A DNA stretch of 64,000 nt from an uncultured Bacteroidia bacterium (GCA_902801625.1 CADCJI010000002.1:62001-126000), one strand, 5' to 3'; positions 1-8,795 are shown, counted from the stretch's first letter. The notes: a model not told the origin generated them from the sequence alone. Numbers and translations are program-made.

Positions 1-11
1 CTTTTGCTTTA

Positions 12-52
12 TGCGTGCGTGCGTGCGCGTTTGCGTGTGCATGTGCGCAAAT
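12..52. repeat. Alternating purine-pyrimidine (TG/CG) tract
   Basis: The sequence is an imperfect run of GTGC/GCGT units with almost strict purine-pyrimidine alternation. No coding frame is evident. Such tracts can adopt Z-DNA and are prone to slippage; function here is unknown. The rest of 1-310 is GC-rich and has no gene that I can support. Confidence 0.5.
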
Positions 53-258
53 GAAGTTGTAAACGCCCGAAGAGGGAAAATTTTCGGGGGTCTGGGGATG
101 ACTGTGCCCAGGCCGATCCGAGCGACGCGCCGCTTTCCCGCGTGCGCGTGAAGGGTGTACTATGCCCCGACCGAAACGCATGAAGACATCCGGATTTCGG
201 GGGTCGGGGGACGAATTTCCGGGAGGTCCGGGCGCGTCCGGCATCGTGGGCGCGGCTT

Positions 259-282
259 GGCGGTTCGAGTCCGCCGGGGAGA
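259..282 (+). other. tRNA-like T-arm (possible degenerate tRNA 3' end)
   Basis: GGCGG-TTCGAGT-CCGCC forms a perfect 5-bp T-stem with a canonical 7-nt T-loop, followed by GGGGAGA as a would-be acceptor strand. I could not find a matching 5' acceptor TCTCCCC or a convincing D-arm and anticodon arm in the 75 nt upstream. It may be a decayed tRNA, an att-site remnant or chance in GC-rich DNA. Confidence 0.25.
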
Positions 283-310
283 ACTATGTCAAATCAAAAA
301 GCACAGCGAT

Positions 311-745
311 ATGAAAACTTTCAAGTTCTATTTCCTGAAGGCGCTGGGATACGACGAAATCCCAGGCGTCATGGTGGAGGCCAACCTGCGCCTCCGCAAG
401 CCGTTCTTCATCTGCAAGAACTTCTTCGGCGATGCCGAGGTCATGCCCGTCCCGGAGGAACGGTGCAAGCAGTTCGCCCGCGTCATGGGCGAGCGTATGC
501 GCCATTCCGGGGGCACGATGGTATGGTACGACGGCATGGACTTCTTGCTCGTCAACTGGGAGAACTGGAGCATGGTGTACAGTGCGCTTGCGCCCAGGGC
601 CGAGGAGAAGGTGACTTGGGGAGTGGTCGAGCACAGGCCGAGACGCACCGAGGCTGAGCGCATGTTCGAGGACGGCAAGAAGAGACGCGCCGACCTGCCG
701 AAGCTGATGCGAGCTGACCAGATCATGGTATTGCTGCAAGCCTGA
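311..745 (+). CDS. Hypothetical protein, 144 aa
   Basis: I chose the ATG at 311 because the upstream extension is GC-rich, low-complexity and arginine-rich, while the protein from here (MKTFKFYFLKALGYDE) looks globular. It has no signal peptide or recognised motif; the C-terminal third is basic with clustered Arg/Lys. It ends 40 nt before a strong terminator, so it closes a transcription unit that begins at or before the window edge. Confidence 0.6.
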   Translation: MKTFKFYFLKALGYDEIPGVMVEANLRLRKPFFICKNFFGDAEVMPVPEERCKQFARVMGERMRHSGGTMVWYDGMDFLLVNWENWSMVYSALAPRAEEKVTWGVVEHRPRRTEAERMFEDGKKRRADLPKLMRADQIMVLLQA

Positions 746-785
746 GCACGAGCGCGAATAGGCGCGAAGCCAAACCGAATTTTAG

Positions 786-818
786 GGGCATGGTGGATTG
801 GTCCGCCGTGCCCTTTTT
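786..818 (+). terminator. Rho-independent terminator
   Basis: GGGCA-T-GG-T-GGA pairs with TCC-G-CC-G-TGCCC across a TTGG loop (12 bp including two G-U wobbles) and is followed by TTTTT. It separates the 311-745 gene from the membrane-protein cluster starting at 859. Confidence 0.85.
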
Positions 819-858
819 GATACGAGCAAATGATTACAAACACAAAAAGCGAACGACT

Positions 859-1068
859 ATGAGAAAACTAATCTTCGGCCTGTTGGCCATCGTCGGCATT
901 TTCGTCGCCGTGGAGACGAAAGACGAAAGCGAGTACGAGCTGCTGATCCGAGGGACCGGCGTGTTCGTGTTCGGACTGAGCACCTACCTGGGCGGATGGT
1001 GGGACCTCGCGAGCGAGGACACCCAGAAAGCCAAGACACAAGACAACACTAAAAACACAAGACAATGA
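859..1068 (+). CDS. Small membrane protein, 69 aa
   Basis: Start at 859 follows GACT-ATG and gives an N-terminal hydrophobic segment (residues about 4-18, LIFGLLAIVGIFVAV) and a second around residues 35-50. The tail is polar and lysine/threonine-rich. It overlaps the next gene by four bases (ATGA), indicating translational coupling. First of three consecutive small membrane or exported proteins; function unknown. Confidence 0.6.
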   Translation: MRKLIFGLLAIVGIFVAVETKDESEYELLIRGTGVFVFGLSTYLGGWWDLASEDTQKAKTQDNTKNTRQ

Positions 1069-1295
1069 AAGACTTTATCAAGAGAACATGTACAGGCGTG
1101 GACTCATACGCCTTCAACGCGACCGCGATCATTATCTGCGCGATAGGCGCATTCTTCGGAATGGCCATAGGCTTTGCTGGATTCTGGTACGGATGGCTCA
1201 TCCTGGCCTACTGCCTCGCCGCCGCCATCTTCTTCATACGCGACCTGAACCGCGTGCATAGTATTGTCCAATCCAAAAAAGCGACTGCAAAATGA
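1065..1295 (+). CDS. Small two-helix membrane protein, 76 aa
   Basis: Two hydrophobic helices are evident (about residues 19-36 and 40-58), with a short basic tail. It overlaps both neighbours by four bases, so 859-1579 is one translationally coupled set. The size and topology resemble phage-encoded inner-membrane accessory proteins, but there is no family-level match that I can name. Confidence 0.6.
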   Translation: MKDFIKRTCTGVDSYAFNATAIIICAIGAFFGMAIGFAGFWYGWLILAYCLAAAIFFIRDLNRVHSIVQSKKATAK

Positions 1296-1579
1296 AAACA
1301 CTGAGAATCGTATTGACACTCATTGCGTGTGCATGTATGTGTGTAATCAGCTACACCTACGGATATGAACACTGCCAGAGCGAGAACCAAGAACGCAGCG
1401 ACATCGTTCCAGAGCAAAGATGCTGGGGCGACATCCTCATGGAGGACTATGTGCTGGACGTGGTAGACGAGACCGACTTCTGGGAGGTCTGCGACTCCGC
1501 GGCATTCAGCATCTACGAAGAGAACACGAGCGAGTGGTATCTGGCCGTGTGCCTCGAATTTGCGAGGATCTACAAGTAA
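1292..1579 (+). CDS. Membrane-anchored or exported small protein, 95 aa
   Basis: An N-terminal segment MKTLRIVLTLIACACMCVIS is signal-like or a membrane anchor, with several Cys that could allow lipidation but no clear lipobox. The remainder is acidic, with a Trp/Tyr/Glu-rich C-terminal half. Overlaps the previous stop (ATGA). Unknown function. Confidence 0.55.
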   Translation: MKTLRIVLTLIACACMCVISYTYGYEHCQSENQERSDIVPEQRCWGDILMEDYVLDVVDETDFWEVCDSAAFSIYEENTSEWYLAVCLEFARIYK

Positions 1580-1612
1580 CACGAACAAACTAACCCCTAA
1601 AATAACAACAAA

Positions 1613-1900
1613 ATGAAAAAGACATTCATCATCGCGGTCATCATCATGGCCGCAGTGCGCCTGAGCGCACAGGAACCGACCAAGGACACGGTACGCATCA
1701 ACAGCGACCGCCTCGAACTGACACACACCGAGAAGGGCAAGCCGCAGTTCGTCCTCCATTCGGACGACAACGCGAAGACCCGCAAGGTGAACACCGACAA
1801 GGGCAGCGCCGAGCGATTCCAGGGTGGCGGCACGCCATACGTCATCTACAACCTGAACGAGTTCGGGGAGCGCAAGATATCGAAAATCTATGTGAAGTGA
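1613..1900 (+). CDS. Secreted hypothetical protein, 95 aa
   Basis: A classical Sec signal peptide is visible (MKKTFIIAVIIMAAVRLSAQ, cleavage likely after the Ser-Ala region before QEP). The mature part is about 75 residues, charged, with no Cys. Export to the periplasm or surface is inferred. It follows an A-rich ribosome-binding region (AATAACAACAAA). Phage-borne exported proteins often alter the host envelope, but this is inference. Confidence 0.6.
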   Translation: MKKTFIIAVIIMAAVRLSAQEPTKDTVRINSDRLELTHTEKGKPQFVLHSDDNAKTRKVNTDKGSAERFQGGGTPYVIYNLNEFGERKISKIYVK

Positions 1901-1913
1901 GGAGGACTGGACT

Positions 1914-2078
1914 ATGGCAGCACAGATTGAAGCGATATTAGGGATTGAGGAAGCGAGCAATCTCCGCTCCGACTTCAACGAATTGATCACGAGCGACGAC
2001 TGCAATTACGGCGAGGTGGAAGACCTGCTCATGGGCTACGGACTCGAAATGGACTATCTGGACCAACTCATGTGGTAA
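1914..2078 (+). CDS. Acidic small protein, 54 aa
   Basis: The short frame starts MAAQIEAILGIEEASN and ends DQLMW-TAA. It follows the previous stop by 13 nt with GGAGGACT as a ribosome-binding site and is followed 13 nt later by the next ATG behind AAGGAGG, so it fits the operon spacing. It is strongly acidic (many Asp/Glu/Tyr), like its neighbours. Unknown function. Confidence 0.55.
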   Translation: MAAQIEAILGIEEASNLRSDFNELITSDDCNYGEVEDLLMGYGLEMDYLDQLMW

Positions 2079-2091
2079 GGAGGGACGCGCC

Positions 2092-2418
2092 ATGAACCTA
2101 AGATTTTCGGAGAACGCCCTTCCGAGGGCTTTGAAATGCTTCGAGGTGGAACGCGACCACCACGACGACTCGTTCAGCAAATGCCTGAAGAACCTCATGC
2201 GCTGGGTGAGCAGATGGACCGAGGACGGCGAGAAGCCTATCTACGACGAGGAGGACTACATCCGCCTCACGCCCGACTTCTGCAACGAATACTCTTTTGG
2301 CTTCGCCGTACACCACAAGGACGGCAGGATAGGCATCGCCGGAGGCTTGCTGTTCCACGGATATCCTGGTGATGTAGACACGACATTTTCCGTCACTATG
2401 GACAGCAATGCCTGGTAG
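2092..2418 (+). CDS. Hypothetical protein, 108 aa
   Basis: Starts MNLRFSENALPRALKC behind a strong AAGGAGG-like Shine-Dalgarno sequence (unusual for Bacteroidota but shared with the gene before). Central region is charged (DHHDDSFSKCLKNL), the C-terminus is Gly-rich and hydrophobic. No recognised domain. Sits in a string of small plus-strand genes. Confidence 0.55.
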   Translation: MNLRFSENALPRALKCFEVERDHHDDSFSKCLKNLMRWVSRWTEDGEKPIYDEEDYIRLTPDFCNEYSFGFAVHHKDGRIGIAGGLLFHGYPGDVDTTFSVTMDSNAW

Positions 2419-2444
2419 ATTCACACATAAAGCGGGAGGACGCT

Positions 2445-2870
2445 ATGGACTTTACGGAAACAAACCCAAGCGATCACCAATCTATTGTAGGGTCAAGGTT
2501 CAAGCCAACCTTCGAATCAAACATCCTATACTTCAAAGTTCGCGGCTATGACGCGGAGCGCAATATGGTGCTGACAACAGCCTTCCCGAAAGAGGGACAG
2601 CCTTTTGACGACGAGATTGAGGCCCTGACGCTTTTGAATGCTTTCAAGGCAGGGGAATACGAGAGGATAAGAGAGATTTGGGAGAGAGAGCAAACATACC
2701 CATTTTACCTGCACCCGTATTATTCCCTGATTGGTGAAAGAAAGCCTTTGGATGTTATGTTCACCGGCCCATGCTGCGCAAGATGCCAACACAGATTTGG
2801 TAATACGAGCAATCGCGAATGGTGTGCAACACACTACGAAAACGAAAACTGTTACAGATTCAAACTCTAA
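2445..2870 (+). CDS. Hypothetical protein with C-terminal Cys cluster, 141 aa
   Basis: The C-terminal 40 residues contain CCARC, then further Cys and His residues (WCATHYENENC), a spacing suited to metal binding, probably zinc. The N-terminal two thirds are charged and alpha/beta-like. No named family recognised. Preceded by GGGAGGA. Confidence 0.55.
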   Translation: MDFTETNPSDHQSIVGSRFKPTFESNILYFKVRGYDAERNMVLTTAFPKEGQPFDDEIEALTLLNAFKAGEYERIREIWEREQTYPFYLHPYYSLIGERKPLDVMFTGPCCARCQHRFGNTSNREWCATHYENENCYRFKL

Positions 2871-2884
2871 AAAACACAGCAAAA

Positions 2885-3100
2885 ATGAAAGCAAGAATAA
2901 TCAAGTCGCCTGCAATGAGGCGCATATTGGACCGCATTTTCGGGGCGGTCTGGAAGAATGACCCGAAGGCATACAACGTACCCGGAGACGGAACCTATTC
3001 CGTCCAGGGACTGAGGACGATGGCCTACTTCGGCGGGCGCGTCGTCGAGAAAGGAATCAAGTTCATGGGAGTGTGGTTTGTGTTCCAAACCCAGTTCTGA
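2885..3100 (+). CDS. Basic hypothetical protein, 71 aa
   Basis: I start at 2885 (MKARIIKSPAMRRILD), directly after an A-rich leader, rather than the upstream in-frame ATG that lies inside the previous gene. The N-terminus is basic and could form an amphipathic helix. Last gene before the terminator at 3126. Confidence 0.55.
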   Translation: MKARIIKSPAMRRILDRIFGAVWKNDPKAYNVPGDGTYSVQGLRTMAYFGGRVVEKGIKFMGVWFVFQTQF

Positions 3101-3125
3101 GTCCTGTTTATAATCATTTTGTTGG

Positions 3126-3163
3126 AAAGGGAGTGCGGCTCATGCTGTGCTCCCTTTGTTTTT
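3126..3163 (+). terminator. Rho-independent terminator
   Basis: AAAGGGAG (3126-3133) pairs perfectly with CTCCCTTT (3150-3157), followed by GTTTTT. It closes the 859-3100 gene set and lies just upstream of the next start at 3182. Confidence 0.8.
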
Positions 3164-3181
3164 CACCAAAACGAGAAAACT

Positions 3182-4189
3182 ATGGAAACACAACAACAAG
3201 AATACGAAAGCCTACCGATATGGCGGAACTATGTGGACGACGACTACGAGCTGTACTACGTCGACTACCGCGACGACCTGAGCGAGCAAAAGGGAATCAT
3301 CGAGGAATGCGTCAGGAAGAACAACCTCTGCCCCATCAGCGAGAAAATCGACGAATGGTGGGAATACCCGGAGGGCTACCAACTTGACGAAATCAAAAAG
3401 AACATGGAGAACGACGGCTTCGGCTATGTTTACGACGAGTGCCAAGACTACATACGCGAATGGCTGTGGGAGCACGACACAAGCGACCCCGTGAAAGACC
3501 TTTTGAGAAACACCGGCGGGATGACCTTCTTCTACGACCTCGGCATTGAGGTGGACGGATGGCACGAGGCTTTCCTTTGCAGTCCGTGGCGCGGCGAAAC
3601 CGAGGCGCAGGCGGCTTACAAGATCCGGCGGAAGCTCGGCATCAAGAAAGGCACGAAGGAAGCGCGTTATATCGACCAACTGGTGGCCAATGCCTCATAC
3701 GGCGGACATCTGAGAATCTACTTCAACGCCGACCTTGAGAACCTCGTGGACGGCTATGACGGCTCGCACAATGCGAAGACCATCGTGTTCAAGGGGCGTT
3801 TCGCAGTGGCTGTCTACGACCCGGTGAACGGCAGCGGCGACTACCAGGACATGAATATCGACTGCTCGTTCGCCTTCAACCGCGACAACCTGTTCCTTAG
3901 CTGCAAGAGCGTCGAGCGCTACACCATCGAGGACTGCTTCGGGATGTCAGACGGATGGGCAGAAGAATACAACGAACCGACCTTCAGCGCGAAGCCTTCC
4001 AAGCACAAGACCAGAACCTCGTCGACTTCGGCCATCGCCGACCAGGAGGCCGAATACGAGAGAGTCTTCAAGGCTGGCGGCTGCACATGTGGCGACACCA
4101 ACCTCAAACGCCACAGGAACGTACATTACATCAACATGCCACCGTGCAGGCTCGAATGCCCGCACTGCGGACAGGAATGGATCGACTAA
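3182..4189 (+). CDS. Hypothetical protein with C-terminal zinc ribbon, 335 aa
   Basis: Start at 3182 (METQQQEYES) follows the terminator. The N-terminal 130 residues are extremely rich in Asp, Glu and Tyr. The C-terminus carries CTCGD followed about 20 residues later by CPHCGQEW, a two-knuckle zinc-ribbon-like arrangement (residues about 303-332). Very acidic N-terminal regions can mimic DNA, but no function is assigned. Confidence 0.6.
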   Translation: METQQQEYESLPIWRNYVDDDYELYYVDYRDDLSEQKGIIEECVRKNNLCPISEKIDEWWEYPEGYQLDEIKKNMENDGFGYVYDECQDYIREWLWEHDTSDPVKDLLRNTGGMTFFYDLGIEVDGWHEAFLCSPWRGETEAQAAYKIRRKLGIKKGTKEARYIDQLVANASYGGHLRIYFNADLENLVDGYDGSHNAKTIVFKGRFAVAVYDPVNGSGDYQDMNIDCSFAFNRDNLFLSCKSVERYTIEDCFGMSDGWAEEYNEPTFSAKPSKHKTRTSSTSAIADQEAEYERVFKAGGCTCGDTNLKRHRNVHYINMPPCRLECPHCGQEWID

Positions 4190-4202
4190 AAAACAAAGAG
4201 AC

Positions 4203-5057
4203 ATGGAAACTGCAACACAACAGACATACTCACCTGAATACCAAGCGATGATGAAACGCATCGCCGAACGTCAGGCGAAAAGGGAAAGGCTATCCGGCGT
4301 CATCGAGGAAGCCAAGACAAAGGAGTTTACCGTCAAGTACACCGACGGGAGGCAAGAAAAGAAGCGGCTTTTCATCAGCACATCCGGCGACATCTGCTAT
4401 TTCGCAAAGAAAAGGCGGACCCGTGGCTATGCGATGGACATCGACAGCATCGAGGACATCATCCCGAAGCAACAGAGGCCAAACGACACATACACCATGT
4501 TCCACCGAAACGTGACGAAGGCCGCAGAGTTGCTGCTGGCATCTGGAATGTGGCCAGACCTGCAAAAGATGATGGCGGGGATGGCGACCCTCACCTTGGA
4601 GGAATACAACGAAATGACAGCCCACTACGACGCCTATGACGGACGATACAATGAGGGGTTGACATACGACCAAATGAAGGAACTCCAAAAGAACGACATC
4701 GCGAGCTTCAACGCCGTGCTTGAGCGCAAAGGGCATCCGGCTGCCGACATCTACCATTTCAACCAACTCAAGAGCAAGGGACAAATCATCAGCGTCCCCT
4801 TCTCTAACGGAAACCACAACGGAGATTTCCTCAAATCCGAGTCGCGAAGGCTTTACGAAGAAGCAAAGAACGGCGAATGCGGCGCTCCCCACAAATCCAT
4901 GCGCTGGTATGGCAGCTACGATTACAGTATCTCTTTCGAGAAAACCAACAGTGGCGAACTGCTCGGCTGGTACAGTGCGGAATACAAGGGCTGCGGCAAC
5001 GGCCACTACTACCTCCTGCTCGATGCCACACATGCCCTTTACTACGAGGACGATTAA
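4203..5057 (+). CDS. Hypothetical protein, 284 aa
   Basis: Start at 4203 (METATQQTYSPEYQ) lies 13 nt after the previous stop; upstream in-frame ATGs are inside the zinc-ribbon gene. The first 80 residues are basic with coiled-coil potential (MMKRIAERQAKRERLSGVIEEAKT), the rest is mixed. No recognised catalytic motif. Co-directional with neighbours. Confidence 0.55.
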   Translation: METATQQTYSPEYQAMMKRIAERQAKRERLSGVIEEAKTKEFTVKYTDGRQEKKRLFISTSGDICYFAKKRRTRGYAMDIDSIEDIIPKQQRPNDTYTMFHRNVTKAAELLLASGMWPDLQKMMAGMATLTLEEYNEMTAHYDAYDGRYNEGLTYDQMKELQKNDIASFNAVLERKGHPAADIYHFNQLKSKGQIISVPFSNGNHNGDFLKSESRRLYEEAKNGECGAPHKSMRWYGSYDYSISFEKTNSGELLGWYSAEYKGCGNGHYYLLLDATHALYYEDD

Positions 5058-5086
5058 ACTGACAATTCACCAAAAACAGCAACACC

Positions 5087-5365
5087 ATGAAACGCCCACC
5101 CATCAAGGTCGTCTTCCGCACCTACGAGGACGGCGAGACCATAGCCCTGCTCTTCGAGTACAAGGACGAGGAAGGCCAGACGAAGGGGTTCTCCCACAAC
5201 TCGCGCTGGTTCTTCGCCGAATACCAACGGATCATGCGGATGACGCGGCCCGCCGTCCGCAAGGAATATTTGACCCTTTTCAACGAATTGAAGGACGAGG
5301 GCTACAAGCGCATCCAAATCTACCAGCGGGCCAGAATCAAGACAAGCTACATCGTTCAACCATAA
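5087..5365 (+). CDS. Small conserved phage-type protein, 92 aa (paralogue of 15605-15856)
   Basis: The opening KVVFRTYEDGETIALLFE closely matches KVVFRKFNDGQIIALFPE in the protein at 15605-15856, and both end in a Tyr-rich helix followed by a basic tail (IYQRARIKTS versus IRKKLNIKS). This marks a small family duplicated within the element. Function unknown. Confidence 0.65.
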   Translation: MKRPPIKVVFRTYEDGETIALLFEYKDEEGQTKGFSHNSRWFFAEYQRIMRMTRPAVRKEYLTLFNELKDEGYKRIQIYQRARIKTSYIVQP

Positions 5366-5377
5366 AAAACAGACGAA

Positions 5378-5593
5378 ATGGCAACATTGAAATATACATT
5401 AAGACAACTCGTCGAAACAAGCGAACAAACCGGGATGCAAGTGACCTCCGAAAACTGGGGGAGCATTCGCGACTTCCTCCTCTATTTCGACCGTCACTAC
5501 AAGCCGTTGCTTGAGCAACTGAAACAGGAATGGTCATGCGAGCAAGATGCAAAGAGGTTCCTGGCACAAGACATCCTTGAAATCTTCAAATAA
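5378..5593 (+). CDS. Hypothetical protein, 71 aa
   Basis: Mostly helical by composition, ending in a Lys/Glu-rich segment. Start follows an A-rich spacer (ACAGACGAA-ATG) 12 nt after the previous stop. No motif recognised. Confidence 0.5.
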   Translation: MATLKYTLRQLVETSEQTGMQVTSENWGSIRDFLLYFDRHYKPLLEQLKQEWSCEQDAKRFLAQDILEIFK

Positions 5594-5601
5594 CCAATAC
5601 T

Positions 5602-5868
5602 ATGGAATACAAAAGAATTACAAGCATCGACGACCTCAACAAGGCCATCAAAGAAAAGCATCACAACTTCACGCTGTTGCTGGCCGGTGGCCTGCTGCAT
5701 TCGAGGAAGCGCATATCGTTCGCCGACAAGACCAAGAGCGCGTACAATATCACCAACCATTTCGACGGGACCAAGCAGACGCTGACGCCCGAAGAAATCT
5801 TCGACGAAAGCCTCACCAATATCGGCGTGGGGATTACTAACGGAGCGTTCTTCTGCTTGATCGGCTAA
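5602..5868 (+). CDS. Hypothetical protein, 88 aa
   Basis: Begins MEYKRITSIDDLNKAIKEKH and ends with a hydrophobic Gly-rich strand region (NIGVGITNGAFFCLIG). The compact alpha/beta pattern suggests a small globular protein. Not recognised. Confidence 0.55.
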   Translation: MEYKRITSIDDLNKAIKEKHHNFTLLLAGGLLHSRKRISFADKTKSAYNITNHFDGTKQTLTPEEIFDESLTNIGVGITNGAFFCLIG

Positions 5869-5879
5869 AACTTGACATC

Positions 5880-6296
5880 ATGGGAATATTCAACAGAGAA
5901 GAGGAAATCCGAAAAAATCCTCAGCATGGCGTTACATTCAGCATCGAGCCGGAGGCTTATGAATGCAACCTTGGCGAAGACAGAGTTGTCTTTGGCGAGA
6001 ACTACACCTTCACACAATATGACGGGACCGCATTCAACCATCAGGCGATTCTTATTGACGGCATCGACTGTGGCTATCTCAGAGAGGTACAGCCCTGGAA
6101 TATTTTCGAACCAATGCGCGTGTCGTTCATCTACCCTTTTCTTGATGAGGAAAAAATCACACGCAAAATGCGTAAATCTCAGCATTTCATGGACGACATG
6201 GGCTACAACAACCCAGCCATGATTTTCGGGACCTTGCAACAATTTGTTGACTTTGCGACAAAACAACCACAACTAATAAAACACCCAACAAAATGA
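5880..6296 (+). CDS. Hypothetical protein, 138 aa
   Basis: Begins MGIFNREEEIRKNPQHG. No signal peptide or metal motif. Its stop overlaps the start of the YopX gene by four bases (ATGA), so the two are translationally coupled. Confidence 0.55.
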   Translation: MGIFNREEEIRKNPQHGVTFSIEPEAYECNLGEDRVVFGENYTFTQYDGTAFNHQAILIDGIDCGYLREVQPWNIFEPMRVSFIYPFLDEEKITRKMRKSQHFMDDMGYNNPAMIFGTLQQFVDFATKQPQLIKHPTK

Positions 6297-6697
6297 GAAC
6301 GATAAAATTCAGAGGAAAACGAACCGACAACGGCGAATGGGTTTGCGGAGATTTGTTCCGTGAATTAGCCTTGACTCAAACTGGAAGCAAGAGAAAATAC
6401 GAATACATGAGTTCTTGGGGGATTCAAGCAGAAACGCCCGATGGAATCAAGTCGTACAGCGTTGACCCGGAAACCGTAGGCCAGTTCGCAGACTTATATG
6501 ATAAGAATAAAAATGAAGTCTATGAAGGCGACATCATTGCCGATGCCACCTTTTATTATGTATGCACTTTTGAGCATGGATGTTTCGACTTCCGCGACCA
6601 GTACGGGAGAAACATCGCGAATCCGATTGCAGGCATCTGTAGTGTGGTCGGCAATATCCACGACAATCCCGGTATAATGAAAGGAGGTGAGCGATGA
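6293..6697 (+). CDS. YopX family protein
   Basis: The 134-aa protein has the YopX family pattern: N-terminal KFRGKRTDNGEWVCGDL, central PETVGQFADLYDKN, then EVYEGDI and C-terminal VVGNIHDNPGIM. YopX proteins are common in phages of Firmicutes and Bacteroidota; their biochemical role is unknown. A second full copy lies at 38954 and a truncated one at 15366. Confidence 0.9.
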   Translation: MRTIKFRGKRTDNGEWVCGDLFRELALTQTGSKRKYEYMSSWGIQAETPDGIKSYSVDPETVGQFADLYDKNKNEVYEGDIIADATFYYVCTFEHGCFDFRDQYGRNIANPIAGICSVVGNIHDNPGIMKGGER

Positions 6698-7266
6698 AAT
6701 GCACCGACTTTTGGGAAAAGCAGAAAGAGCTGAAGCGTATGGCGCTACGTGAGTTGGGAATGGCTGTTGATGCCCACGGTGGCCGATACTCATGGTGCGA
6801 TGAAGACGGCGATATCCCACAGGATGTCGAGGTGCCGTGCGTCTGCGTCTTTTTGGACTCAGGCCCCACCGACGTCAACATCAAGGAAGTCATCCACGAC
6901 GAAAAAGGCTTTTGGATCAGCGGCGAGAGCGTCGACGATTATTGCCCAATGGATGTCACCATCGACGACCCATACGACATCTGCGACGCCTACTCCATCC
7001 AGTCCATTACCGAGAAAATCCCTGAAACGGAAGAAGTGAAGGACGTTACCATGCGCCAGGATCAACCTGTGATGCACCTCAGCCACGAAGACCTGAAAGT
7101 GCGCGGATTTGATGCAAGCAATGTCTCAAACGAGGAACTGGCAAGAATCGCGGCGAGGATGGGTGACTCATACATTGACTACGACTGCGGCTTTTGGGAC
7201 GACATGGAGGAAGCCTGCAATTACTATGACGTACCAAGACTGAACGAAGAAGAAACGGAGGAATAA
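6694..7266 (+). CDS. Acidic hypothetical protein, 190 aa
   Basis: Overlaps the YopX stop by four bases. Highly acidic, especially residues 30-110. The last 45 residues form a separate helical unit (SNEELARIAARMGDSYIDYD) of a kind seen at the end of several Bacteroidales mobile-element proteins. No catalytic motif. Confidence 0.55.
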   Translation: MKCTDFWEKQKELKRMALRELGMAVDAHGGRYSWCDEDGDIPQDVEVPCVCVFLDSGPTDVNIKEVIHDEKGFWISGESVDDYCPMDVTIDDPYDICDAYSIQSITEKIPETEEVKDVTMRQDQPVMHLSHEDLKVRGFDASNVSNEELARIAARMGDSYIDYDCGFWDDMEEACNYYDVPRLNEEETEE

Positions 7267-7269
7267 GTC

Positions 7270-8766
7270 ATGGAAAACTACCAGAACATTTTCAACCGCG
7301 ACTTTTACCCCACCCCGACACATGTCATCGAAGACATGCTCAAAATGTCGGACGTTTGCGGCAAGATTGTCCTTGAGCCTTCTGCCGGCACCGGCAACAT
7401 CGTCGACTATCTCCAAAAACACGGGGCGAAAGCCGTGCTCACCTGCGAAATCAACGACAAGTTCCGCAACATTCTCGCAGGGAAGAGCGAAGTCGTAGGC
7501 TCGGATTTCCTCCAACTTGGCCCTGAGCGAATCAGCCATATAGACATGATCGTGATGAACCCGCCATTCAGCACAATCAAGAAACACCTTCTCCATGCTT
7601 GGGAGATTGCGCCAGACGGATGTGAAATCGTATCGTTGACCAACTCATCCCTGTTCGAGAGAACTTACTACAAAGACAGAGAGAGAGAACAGATTCTGGA
7701 AATCGTTGAGCAACACGGAAGCCAAGAGGAACTTGGGGCCGCGTTCGCCGAATCAGACGAGCGGCAGACCAATGTTAGTGTGAGCGTCGTCCGACTCTAC
7801 AAACCAAAGACAGAGGAGTTCGAGTTTGACGACTACTTCTCAATGGAGGCCGATGACCAGGAATACCAAGGGTACGGCATCATGCCTTACAACTTCGTTC
7901 GCGACATCGTGAACCGATATGTGGAGGCCGTCAAGCAGTTCGACTCCGTTATGGCCGCATCCGACAACATCAACAGCCTTATCAAAGGCATAGGCGTTGG
8001 AAGCATCAGGTTTGGCGCAAGCGGCGAGAACACCGAAAACATCACTCGCGACATGTTCAAGAAACGCATCCAGAAGGAAGCGTGGCGATGGGTGTTCAAC
8101 AAGTTCGAGATTGACAAATACGTCACGTCAGGTGTCCTCGGCAACATCAACAAGTTTGTCGAGCTTCAGCAAAACATCCCGTTCACCATGCGCAACATCT
8201 ACAAGATGGTCGACCTCATCATCCTGAACAGCGGAAACTTCATGAACGCCGCCATCTGCGAGGCTTTCGACTACATCTGCGAGTTCTCGGACGAAAACTC
8301 GACAGCAGGCGAGAAATGGAAGACCAACTCCAACTACATGGTGAACCGGAAGTTCATCATTCCTCACATGTGCGAATACGACTCTTATGGATACAAATAC
8401 GAGTATGTCAACATTTCTTGGGGCAGGTCCGTGGACAAGATGAACGATGTGATAAAAGCACTGTGCTTCATCACCGGAAAGCCCTTTGAATGGAAAGAAG
8501 CCAACCCCTATGGCAAAGAGGTTGAACGACACCTTCCGTCCGTATCACAGTTTGCAAGAGACCAAAAAATGAATTGGGGAGAATGGTATGAATGGACATT
8601 CTTCCGCATCAAGGGCTTCAAGAAAGGCACCATGCACTTCGAGTTCATCGACGAGGACGTATGGTACAAGTTCAACCAGGCCGTGGCCAAGCAGCGCGGA
8701 TGGAGCCTGCCACAAAAAAGCAACAAGACCAAAAACGAAAACAGAAGAAAGAAAGCAACAACCTAA
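7270..8766 (+). CDS. N6-adenine DNA methyltransferase with DUF4942 domain
   Basis: The 498-aa protein has the S-adenosylmethionine-binding motif LEPSAGTGNIVDYL (residues about 39-52) and the adenine-methyltransferase catalytic motif NPPF (about 98-101). The C-terminal 230 residues match the DUF4942 pattern, ending in a conserved FFRIKGFKKGTMHFEF and WYKFNQAVAKQRGW. Such orphan methyltransferases in phages and plasmids probably protect DNA from host restriction. No restriction endonuclease is adjacent. A basic Lys/Asn tail follows the domain. Confidence 0.88.
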   Translation: MENYQNIFNRDFYPTPTHVIEDMLKMSDVCGKIVLEPSAGTGNIVDYLQKHGAKAVLTCEINDKFRNILAGKSEVVGSDFLQLGPERISHIDMIVMNPPFSTIKKHLLHAWEIAPDGCEIVSLTNSSLFERTYYKDREREQILEIVEQHGSQEELGAAFAESDERQTNVSVSVVRLYKPKTEEFEFDDYFSMEADDQEYQGYGIMPYNFVRDIVNRYVEAVKQFDSVMAASDNINSLIKGIGVGSIRFGASGENTENITRDMFKKRIQKEAWRWVFNKFEIDKYVTSGVLGNINKFVELQQNIPFTMRNIYKMVDLIILNSGNFMNAAICEAFDYICEFSDENSTAGEKWKTNSNYMVNRKFIIPHMCEYDSYGYKYEYVNISWGRSVDKMNDVIKALCFITGKPFEWKEANPYGKEVERHLPSVSQFARDQKMNWGEWYEWTFFRIKGFKKGTMHFEFIDEDVWYKFNQAVAKQRGWSLPQKSNKTKNENRRKKATT

Positions 8767-8795
8767 GTATAACAATCTAAAAAAACACAGCAAAA

